Assembly: GCA_003024985.2 (NCBI GenBank)
Contig: PXIH01S0019224.1
DNA length: 14,704 nt
Source: Euperipatoides rowelli
Lineage: Eukaryota; Onychophora; Udeonychophora; Euonychophora; Peripatopsidae
Direction: 5' to 3' (one strand)
A model generated the notes under the pieces. The model had not been told where the DNA came from. It did no database searches and worked only from the letters and a program-made list of their open reading frames with translations. The position numbers were made by a program, and so were the translations under genes. Below, one piece after another: positions 1 to 9,900 of this stretch (position 1 is its first letter; every line of letters begins with the position of its first letter).

Positions 1-8
1 TAGTAATT

Positions 9-60
9 ATCTTTGAAAATCAATAATAAAAAAAAACTAAAAAAATCCGTTACATTTGAC
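9..60 (+). repeat. Short dispersed repeat, copy 1
   Basis: It starts atctttgaaaat, runs through an A-rich middle and ends tccgttacatttgac. The same start and end motifs occur at 4089-4127 in the same orientation (ctgttacatttgac). The A-rich centres differ in length. This suggests the shared end of an unrecognised, probably A-rich interspersed element. The boundaries are uncertain because copy 1 lies at the window edge. Confidence 0.55.
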
Positions 61-250
61 TAATATAATTTGAAAATTATCTTTTTAAAAGTTTGCCATT
101 TTAAATATGACATAACCTAAGACTAAGATTGACCAATTCTTCACCAATCTATTTCAATACCAGAGAACCCAAAATTCATTATTTATGGGTTCTTGAATCC
201 TTTAACTACTGAGAAATAATAAATGACAAAGCTTTTTACTTATGCATGCT

Positions 251-287
251 CACACATGCATGCACATGCACACACACACACACACAA
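251..287. repeat. (CA)n microsatellite
   Basis: A CA-dinucleotide run is preceded by interrupted catgca units (cacacatgcatgcacatg). It is a simple sequence repeat in an intron. Confidence 0.9.
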
Positions 288-504
288 ATGTTCAAATCTA
301 AGCTATAACAATAAAGTTGTTTAAAGAATCAAACATTCTTTAAAGTAAAATTTTTTGAATTTTAGTAAATTTCTTCTTTATTCTTTTCCCGTAAGGAGTT
401 TGAAAGGAGAAAACTGATATAAAACTTGCTTTTTAAGCTGGAAATCTAATGTTTCAGCAAAGGAAGATTCTTTTTACAGTCTATAAAAATGCTTTTTAAA
501 TTTT

Positions 505-587
505 TTATTCATAAATAATATTAATCTTGATTAACTACTTTTATTTATTATTCATAAATAATATTAATCTTGATTAACTACTTTTAT
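505..587. repeat. Two-copy tandem duplication, 43-bp period
   Basis: Positions 505-544 and 548-587 are identical over 40 bases (starting ttattcataaataatatt, ending ctacttttat) and separated by three bases. Perfect identity points to a recent duplication inside the intron. Confidence 0.95.
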
Positions 588-946
588 AGCCAGTGGAGAA
601 AAATAGTAGAAGGGATAGGAGGAGGGGGGGGGGTGAGGGTATGATCCAACTATTACTTTTTCATCTCAATATATATATATATATTTTCACCACATTAAAG
701 CCAGTTTGATATTTATTAATAATGGCATAAAATGAGTTTTAAAATAATGCTTAGTTAATATTCTTTAATATCTAAAATTAGGATGAAAAATATTTATTTT
801 AAAAACTTTCACATTTATCCCCCCCCCCCCTTTCTAATTAAATTAATGAGAAGGAATTAACTAATACATAATTAGATGGTCACATAATATAGTATTAAAA
901 AAACAAGCTTTTGAATCCTTATCCTCAAAAATATTAATAGTCATAC

Positions 947-989
947 CTTACAATGCTTGAATGCCGATTCAGAAAATTTTGCTTCATGC
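947..989 (-). CDS. Duox: Duox 43-nt microexon after the EF-hand module
   Basis: This is a very short exon, 43 nt (2 + 13 codons + 2). Its acceptor is tttttag|GC and its donor is GTAAG|gtatga. It reads MKQNFLNRHSSIV, preceded by a split Gly codon (G|GC) that fits the phase of the exon at 1073. The join GLDFKG-MKQNFL resembles the 'FKG.KQNFLD' segment of arthropod Duox that lies between the EF-like region and the first heme-domain helix. The next exon must begin with one base to finish an AG- codon (Arg or Ser). It was not found in positions 1-946 and is probably outside the window. Confidence 0.82.
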
Positions 990-3900
990 CTAAAAATTAA
1001 ATAATAGAATTCCATAACTGTAAAGCAGTTTAAGTTTCAATCTTAAAAAGATGGTAAATTATTATTGTTTACCTTTAAAATCTAAACCAATAGCCTTTAG
1101 ATTTTGTTTGTGATCTTCAAGAAGATGATAAAAATCTTCATAAACTAAAATAGCTTTTTGAGCAAGTCCTGCAGACTCAAATAGGCCATCAATTAGAATC
1201 GTAATCTGATCATCTCCAAGGTTAGTATGAGCCAGTTCAACCACCGATCTGTAATTAATAGACAACCAATTATAATTTAAGATACTATTACTTTCATCCA
1301 TAAATTTTGACTTCCCAGAATTCATATTAAAATGAAGTTAATATCGTATGACTATCTAATTATTCTTTAAAATGTGTTATTTTCAAATGGTTTACCTCAA
1401 CATGTCACTAAAATCCTTCTTGGTAATTCTTCCAGAGTTGTTAATGTCACACATATCAAACATAATTCGAAGTTTATCTTCCATTGTACCTAAAATTTAA
1501 ATTCAATCAGTCAACATTTTCCAGAAACTTAATTCAATAAATTACAATTTTTATATAAACAAAGAAAAAAGAAAAAAACTTGACTGAAGTTAAAAAAAAA
1601 AAATCACATTTTTTTTTATTGTAGGCTATACAAAAATAGGAATATTTTGGATGGATTCTACTTTACAGCTCCCCCTATTCAGATGTAAACTATCGAATGA
1701 TCACATAAGTGTGAGATAGGGCCAGCAAAGTCTTAAGGTTAAAATATAATTTAGTTTACCGTAATTTTTTGCTTAAAATCTTTCACATATGTTAGAGATA
1801 GGGTCAGTGTAGTCTTAAGGTTAGGATATTGTTGAAATCATTTATTCAATATTTTGTATTTATGAATGTCTGTTATTTATCGGCAATTTATGCCTGGGAT
1901 AGCGGCCATCTTGGGGGAACTGTAAACTAAATCTTGCTAATATTTTTCTACTACAAATATAGATTTTAAAATTAAGTTTTTCTAATTTACTTCATTATTC
2001 ATTTTGTTCACTCTGATGAGCCGAACAGCAAAATGATTCATGGCTATTAGTTGTATATTAGTGAAATTATAAAACACTAATAACAATGTTATTTTTAAAT
2101 ATTAACCAACAAAAGAGTACCTTTTGAAAAAAGAACCAATGTATCTAAAAACTCTTGGAATGATATTTTTTCATCATGATTTTTATCTACACAACCAAAC
2201 ATTCGCTCAACAAAGATGGAGTTTGGTTTCATTCCTAAAGCATCAGCAAATTCTCTTTTAGATAACGTTATAGCCATATCATCTTGAGAAGCTAGAGATT
2301 TGTTAGACTTCTGATTGCCCATATCAAATGTCTAAAAGAAAATGGATTTAAAAATGAATTTCATATTAAAATAAAAAGAAAAAATTGAATTGGATAAAAA
2401 ATATAAGGTTTATGTATGTTGTTAGACTTAAAATATTGCTTTAAGGTTACAGATTTTTAAATCTGCAAGTAAATTTTAAATTCAATATTTTATAAACTGA
2501 ATAAATTCTAAATGACCCACCAAGCTGATCTCATATTATCAAACTTGTTGAGGTAATACAACAAGTTATTGCTATTTTAACTGTTAAAGAACTAACACAT
2601 GTTTTAAATAAATGGTTAAGGTCTCAGATGGACTATTTTTAATTGTTTGTTGCTATTAAGCCTTTTAATTTCAATTAGTGTATTTTGTATACTCCTTTAG
2701 AATGTATGTAAAAAAAAAAACTAAAAAAAAAAAAGTAACAAAGTTTTTGAAAAAAAAACAACAACTTTTGTATAAAGATGTATATAAAGGGACAATTGAA
2801 TCATTTTAATGAACTTATATGGCTCTGAACTCTAACATGCCACACATTTATCCATATGCACATATTGATCCTTGTATGCCATTCTCCCTCACCTTGAAAC
2901 AATTGTGTGAAATTGAAGCCATGCTCAAGAGAGTAGTTAGAATTATAATGAACCAGCATGAATGCAATCTTAGGATAATATTATTACCTCAGACTCTTTC
3001 CATTCCATACATATTGACACAGAAAATTTCTAAAAGCCTCTTCCAACCATTCCTCTAATACCTACCCAAAACACACTACTGTCTCAAGAAGATAAGCAAG
3101 AAATGGACATATATATTCTATATGTCTTATTAGAACTTTGAGGTATGACAACTCTCTTATCTGGTCAATAATTAAACTCATCAACTAAAGCCATGTTTAC
3201 ACTGAAATAGCGAATCCTTATTCAATATGTGTTCCGGAACAGATATTGGAATGGTCGTGTTCATATTGCCTTCAGGCATACTGAATTTGCAATGCATGAT
3301 TTTTAAATAGCTGTAATCACTCAAATCACACAGGAAGTTGACTAGGATAGTCCAGTATGATGATAGTTTGTTTATAATTAAATCTCAAAATTGAGGATCA
3401 AAAAAAAAAAACCTACAGCAATCATACATAGCTTCTGATATTGTTTGGAAAATAGTTGAAATTAGCTTCAGACAATTAAAAGGTGATAGTAGCTGGTAAA
3501 GTGTAGGCTATTAGCTTATTCTTATTTGCTCACGATGTTTTAACTTAAGATAATTACTAAAAAAAAAAATTCCACTGGAAAAAAATAAAATTAAAATGCA
3601 TAAAAAAAAAGTTATTTAAAGATAAAATTAAGACTATTGCTATCCTCAGTCTGAGATTACAAATTGAAACTTTCACATATTTTGGGGTCTGAGATTAATA
3701 TGATAAAACAATCTATATAGCTGTTTTCTTTGTAATGATTTAACATGTAAATAGAGTTATGTTCAACTTGTATTAAAGGTCATTTTGATTTAAAAAAAAA
3801 AAACAAATTGGACCATAATAGTACATAAGATGAATTTGATTGATTTTTTTACAAGTATTTAAACACTTAGTCCATATAATATCTAGCCTTATGCTGACAA

Positions 3901-6900
3901 AGATAGCAAATATTTTATAGTTAAGTATAGCAAGCTGTATTCATTTCTAGTCTATAAAATCACAAAATATCTCCCCTGGTGTATACAGTGGACAATGTTG
4001 TTTTAAGGGGGATGGAGCTAAAGACAATTATTTTAAAAATTAATTGTAAATAACTATTTTTTTTCTAGTTGATATTTTTTTAGCAAAAATCTTTGAAAAT
4101 AAATAAAAAAAATCTGTTACATTTGACATTTAAGTTAAGCATAGACATGTGGCTCTATCTTCTATTTAAATAATTGAATGCAATTTGAATAGTTTACATA
4201 TAAAGACATTCCACACTTGGCATTTTAAGAGTTCTCAGCTTGAGTTTTGAGTTGGTTCTGGTAACGTTTCTCGTTGTGTTGGTGGGTGCTAATTTTTGAA
4301 TAGTTACGATGAGTTTTTCACAGCAATGGAGTAATAACAGTAAAATGAATGCATGGGGTAATGAAAGTTCTGCTAATTTCAGTGTTCATGGTGAAAGTTT
4401 GAGTTCCGTCGAATCTGGCATTGTTAATTCCCAGGATTATTTGCTACGGAGGGAGCGTTTTGCTGACCGAATGGCATTTTGGTCTAAGGCCTTTATTCCA
4501 TTGTTGGAAGATAGCATAGTAATCTTTGCTTTACACAAGGACAGCAGCTTTCATAAGGTATGCTGAATTAAGTATTTTATGAACCATTTGTTAAAATGTG
4601 GATTCTGAAGTTTATTAAACAGTTTTTTGTTTTGCCTAACAGCACTTTTGTCTATTATGTTTGTACAGGATTTTGACATGAATGAGTTTATGGTGAATTT
4701 TAATGTCTTTGATGGTGCGGTTGTGAAATTTATTACTGAGGATTGAGATGACCACAGTTGAAGTTCATGCTGATAATTTGCTGATACAATTGGCTAAGTT
4801 GAGGTTGGGAAGTTTTTTTAGCAAGCATGGTGCTGTTGAAGATTTGAAGGCAGCTTCTGTTGAACTACCAAGTGGTGTCCTTTATGAGGTTGCACCAGTG
4901 TCTTTCAAAATTAGAATGCTACCTGAAGTCAAAATTAATGATTTCCCATGCATCTGTCCTTTGGAAATGTAAAATATTTTTTTAAAATCAAAGGAAAGCA
5001 AACAACCTGTTTTAAGTATGCCCTGGTTGGCCATGTTTCTAACGAGTTCAAGTTGAAGTTTTGTGGCAATTGTAGAAAGATGATGAAAAATTACTTATGC
5101 GGGCAAAGTGAGTGCTCCCAAGCTGTTCTACAGGGTGAGAATATGGAGTATGATGCTTTTATCTTACAGACAGCCTGCCGTGGATGATCCGGATTTAGTG
5201 TTTCACTGCAATAATATTACAAGACTGCTGAGAATAATGGTGGTGTTAATGAAGGACATAGCTGATGAAACAGTGAATGAGTTTTATAACATGGCTTTTC
5301 CTGCACTTACACATGGTACTATCAAAATAAGTGCTGGTGATCAAGCGGAGAAAGATGGTTCATTGGTGAATACGAGGAAGGCCAAAGAGATACGTCAGAT
5401 CTAAGAATCAAAAGAAATAGTGTTAGTGCGTGGTTGAAATTTTTGAATTTATGGTTTTGGAGTGATATGAAGAGCTAAGATAGTCTTCGATTTTTCCCCT
5501 GTTTTGTTTTATTTGCATCGGAAGTTACTGTTATTGAAAATGCAACATTTATTTAAAATTTTATCCTTTAACGTACAAGGCTTGAATGCAAAAATTAAAT
5601 TCAAGAAACTATTGGTATTGATTGACACTACATGATTTTGTGATTTGCCTGCAAAAAACAAAGTTTGTCTAATAATAATGGCCAATTTCAGGTGATTCAC
5701 TCAAATTGTATTAGGGCCTCAAGGGCCTAATACAATTTGAGTTTTAGTAAGGTTATTATGAAAAAATGTCAATCAGATTTAGGTTGAGTTTGTTTTTATG
5801 AAGAAAAATGTTGTGTTACTTAACTATTATGGTAAAAATGTTTTATCCGATAATAAGAAATCGTCTATTGGATTTCATGCAAACGGATTTCGGGTTTCTT
5901 GACTACGTTTTGGATGAACTTTTAGATGTTGGAGAGTTTTAAACCTTTTAGAACTTTTGTAGAAAGCTTTCCATTGATAATGTTGTGTGACAATAATCTA
6001 AACCATGTTCCAACAAGGATTGGATCTAGTAACATGTCCGTGATAGACTATATGTCTGCTTCATACAAATTGTTTTAGCTGATAGGTTTAAGCTAATTAC
6101 TAATATGATTTCGGATCACAGCATTCTATCTGGTTTGTTCTTTTTCCACTCTAATGTAAATGGTTTGGATGTTTCAAACTTATGTAGATTCAGGAAGAAA
6201 GTTATTAATGTGCTTCCGGACATTTGCATTGGTGTGGATAGTTATAATCTGTTATATGTCCTATTGTATATACTATTTTTTAATGATATTTTCATGTTTC
6301 AGTGGCTTGAAATGAAACTAGATTTTAGTGACCACATGCATGCTTTAAACAAAAAATATTTTTATTGGAGGGAAAAGATGCTCGCTGATTACCATCTCGC
6401 TTTGGACTGTGCCTTGGCCGAAACTCAGAATGATGTTAATCTAACATATATTTTTCTGAAACAGCAAATTAAATCTATTTGTGATAAGATTATTCAGTAT
6501 ATGTGTTGGTGGAGATATGCGGTCTTTCGCAATGGTGATGTCTCTAAATTATATAAGATGAACTTATTAAAAAAAAATCATGGCTGCCGATGGTTAATAT
6601 AATTACCGATGGTTCAGTTTTCTTTATGGGCAATGAAATGCTAAAATATATATTTGATCATTTTTATAATTTGTTTGCCAAAGTGGATTCTATTAGTCTT
6701 CACAGCGACTATTTAAATGAAAGATAGGATCGTTTTGATGAGTATTCTCCATTTCATTTTGTAATATCTATGGAAGATATTAGGAAAGCTTTTGGTCAGG
6801 TGAATAAGTATGCGGGTTCTGGTCCTGATATGTTCCCAAGATTAGTGTATGATAAATTTGATTATGCACTCTTTATTTTGTTGAAACTTTTTAACAAATA

Positions 6901-9900
6901 ACTGTAGGATTCATATGGTCAAGATGTACTTCATAAAGGCCTTACTTTATACTTATTCCAAAGAATAGGATGTTTGATCATGGTTACATTTTAAAGATCT
7001 CTGATTTTAGGCCAATATCCATTTTGGACTTTGATGCTAAGTTGTACTCTAGAATCCTTTACAATAGGTTGATTGAAGAATTATTGGACAAAGTGTAGAT
7101 GAAAATTTTTGCTAGGCTGGGTAGATCTATTTGTGACTGTATTTCTAACTTTTTAAGGTCATTACAAATTATTAACAGGTATAGGCAAAATGGAAGAGCG
7201 TTAATTTTCCTTGATATTCAGACTGCATTTGATAATGTCGATCTCCTGTACCTAATAAAATTATTGGAAGGAATATTTGGGTACTCTAACGTGTTTTTGG
7301 ACTGGTAAACTATGTTATTAATAAGATGTTATACGTGAAAATAGATAACCTTTTTCTTGGGGGGACATCCCTGTTAACAGAGGATTATCATAAGGCTCGA
7401 TATTGTCAATGCCCCTGTTTTACCTATACCTGAATGAAATGATTGTTAAGTTTACAAAGCCAACATTTAGCTGTGATATTATGTCATATGTTGACAATGT
7501 GGTTATTTTTGTGGACAACGTTGATATTTTACTCAAAATTTTTTACTCAACGTTCTGTAGTTGATCTGGGGCTGTTATTAACACTCAGAAATCAGTAGTG
7601 GTTGATCCCTTACCATGGAAGATTTTGCCTGGATTTGGTAATAAGATACCCGGGAAGTTTTTGGGAATTTCTTACCCTTTTATTGGCATTGAGACCAGGA
7701 ATTTGATGCAAAGGGAGTTTATGGGGTTTTTTGGAAAGTAAAGTAAAAAGTCTTAATTGTCAGTGTTTCAAATAGCAGTTGTTAAATATTTATTGCCTAC
7801 CTAAGATATGTTTTTTCTGTCATCATTTCAAGTTATAGGAAATGCGAGGTATTTTTCAACAGACTTGTTTGGAACAAAAAAATTGTGATTAATGCAAAGT
7901 GGATCTCGTTTATGCCTGTACGGAAGGGTGGTATGAACTGGCACACTTAGGAGAGGATCAACAGAGTTGCGCTGTAAATCGGACTGTTGCTTTTTCCTTA
8001 TTTATGTTCAAGAATTTTTACAGTGTTGAATTCGAACCCACCAACACTCCTCCTCCCGGCTTAATATGTTTTCTGTGGTGCACTCATTGTTCACGATCGT
8101 TATGAATGTGTTACCTAAATAGAGTTAGCTATTATCTGAATTTATGGTCTTTTCTGAGATTAATGATGACTATGATGCACGATCATTTTAAAAAATGTCT
8201 TAGAAAGTTCTAATGGAATTTGAATATATTCAATATCTTAACTCGAACTTGCCTTTGTATTTGAAAGCATCGAGGAAACAGGAGTTCAAATATTGTAAGA
8301 GTGGTATCATTAACTTTATGTATGTTCTAATGATGGAGAAGTTTCAAGTTAACCAGACTCTAGTGGATGGGTTTGGGTTTAATATTGACATTAAGTGCAC
8401 ATTTTGTGCCTTTACTGAAACTGTTTATCATTTGCTGTTTCAGTGTAATAAGTTTTTGTGTGTTGAGTGTTGTTTACAGAATTGTCGAATTAGCCTTTTC
8501 CTTCATCGATTTCTTTCGTTAAATGTAAATGTAAATGTAAATGGGTGAATCTATCACCAAAGGGTTTTTCTTGCTTTATTTTTTATACCTACAATGGATT
8601 ACCAGATGCAATAAAGTCTTTCAGAGGTAAGACATTGATAGGCTAGTATTCTTTCGATTAAAGATAAAAGAAATGTATTTATACAATATTACTTTTTTGC
8701 CCTTTTCTATTGTACTTCAAAAGTGGTATGTTAGGAAGATGCTTCCGCTTTTGAATTGGGCTCAGTAATTTGTGTTTTTTTTTTTGTTTCTCTCTTTGTA
8801 TTTATGATTGCTTGTTTGATTTTCTTGGCAATAAAGATTTTTGAATAGGGTTTTGGCCTTATATATATTTTTTTTTTTAAAAAAATTACATATAAAGAGG
8901 AGGGATTATGTTATACGAAAGTGATAGGATGCTGATAATTTTATGTCTGCAAACAATAACTGACAATATTAACTCTAGATCTTTAAATCAAAGCATAATA
9001 AACTGGATTTTAATATAGAAAGCTTTATTTGTGCTCACTTCAGTTTAAATTTACCATCTTTCTGATAAAATGAAAACTAGTTACTATGCAGAGTTTGTTA
9101 ATGTTAATTACAACTTTGTATGTGATTAAAATTTTATCTTTCCATAATTATGTTTCTAAAAGTGTAGAGACTTAGAGATGTACTAATATAACTTATTTAA
9201 ACAGAATAAATGGAGCAAATTGTATAGAAAATCCTGATGTTTTTCTTTAGTGAACATTAAATAATATACCATTAACAATAAAAGTAACAATAAAATGATA
9301 TTCCTAACCAAGTAATAAATATCAAACAAAAAGTACTAAAACAAATACAGAATTTGATTTTCTGATCTCATTGTGCCAAATGAAATATTTTAAAAGTATC
9401 CTTACCTGAGCATATGCGTCTCTGAAAAACTGCTCCAGTCGCTTCTGCCTTCTTTCCTTAGTTTCTGCTGTTTGAAAAATGATGCTATGCTGGGTTTGTA
9501 TGTTAACCATAGTTTTGTTAAAAGATTTTAAAAATTTATCAATTTTTATTAAGAATTTTTGCCTGGATCCAGATGTTACAAATTGAAGGACTAAATCATG
9601 ATCTTTGGGAATTCGTAATAATACCATAGGGTCAATTTTGTCTTCTTCCGTTAATTCAACCACAATTATATTAATAGATTCTAAATCAATCTTTCGTAAA
9701 ATATCACCTTTTCTAGAAACTACATACAAAGCTTGATCAGGTCCAAAACTTACCTTCACGGCACGCTTATAATTTTCATGCAACCATTCAGTGGCTAAAT
9801 AAAAGATAGAAGTTTTATAGATTTCATTTTAAATATAATGTGGTAACTTTCAAAAAAGTTTAAAAAAAATGAACTTTACCATATACTTTTTCTTGTCCCT

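Larger units (their letters stand above)
1..946. other. Duox intron (5' part), no further exon seen
   Basis: This AT-rich intron follows the microexon in gene orientation. I saw no Duox-like coding segment on the minus strand. It holds a (CA)n tract (251-287), a short AT dinucleotide run (about 669-684), a G-run (about 624-634), a C-run (about 820-829), a 40-bp tandem duplication and one copy of a short dispersed repeat at its left end. Confidence 0.6.
2332..4206. other. Duox intron, part 5' of the LINE on the plus strand
   Basis: This AT-rich intron has many A-runs. It contains an 80-codon open frame at 2819-3058 with no recognisable family, an imperfect palindrome at 3220-3252, dispersed repeat copy 2 at 4089-4127 and, at its end, the LINE target site. 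No coding exon of Duox was found here. Confidence 0.55.
5540..8768 (+). pseudogene. LINE ORF2 (endonuclease / reverse transcriptase), broken
   Basis: ORF2 nicks target DNA and primes reverse transcription from the nick. It opens at ATG 5540 with MQHLFKILSFNVQGLNAK, the start of an APE-type endonuclease. It then stops and shifts: VICLQKTKF (about 5640-5670) has Lys where the catalytic Glu of the LQET motif belongs. IDYMSASYK and SDHSILSG (about 6040-6130) are the late endonuclease motifs. Reverse transcriptase motifs follow: AGSGPD (about 6810), SDFRPISILDFDAK (about 7000-7045), FLDIQTAFDNVD (about 7207-7245) and YVDN (7487-7498), which has lost the second catalytic Asp. INTQKS and KFLGISY continue the thumb side. 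CTFCAFTETVYHLLFQC (8396-8446) is a C-terminal zinc motif. Many stops and frameshifts separate the pieces. The true C-terminus is uncertain (8548 or about 8768). Confidence 0.88.
4207..8885 (+). mobile_element. L1/Tx1-like LINE retrotransposon, apparently full length, inactive
   Basis: The element is about 4.68 kb, antisense to Duox within its 7.1-kb intron, and flanked by a perfect 13-bp duplication. In order it has a roughly 100-bp 5' leader, ORF1 with a degenerate zinc knuckle, ORF2 with an APE-type endonuclease (SFNVQGLN near 5567, SDHS near 6113), reverse transcriptase (PISILDFDAK, FLDIQTAFDN, YVDN), and a C-terminal C-x2-C...H...C motif. The 3' trailer has an aataaa (8830-8835) and ends in a T-run/A-run. 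The motif wording (fingers PIS-L, C-terminal ET..HLLFQC) fits the L1/Tx1 group. Both ORFs are broken, so this copy cannot encode working proteins. Confidence 0.9.

Noticed and set aside
1249-1325. Extension of the Duox EF-like exon upstream to an ATG at 1325 (minus strand)
   Set aside because: The extra residues (MNSGKSKFMDES...) do not fit Duox. A good acceptor (attacag) lies at 1249, and the spliced frame from the exon at 1396 joins exactly there.
2095-2120. Reading of the EF-hand 1 exon past FSKG to a stop
   Set aside because: A consensus donor gtactc follows AAAAG, and the next exon continues the conserved sequence in phase. The tail is intron.
2819-3058. 79-codon plus-strand open frame as a gene
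   Set aside because: It has no recognisable domain and no start or splice context, and its length is within chance for a sequence of this size. It lies in a Duox intron.
5509-5700. Minus-strand open frame of 63 codons
   Set aside because: It is antisense to the LINE endonuclease start (SFNVQGLN), which explains the sequence better.
9322-9405. Reading of the PH-domain exon past DAYAQ
   Set aside because: The donor gtaagg follows CAG and the next exon begins in phase 0. The tail VRILLKYF is intron translation.
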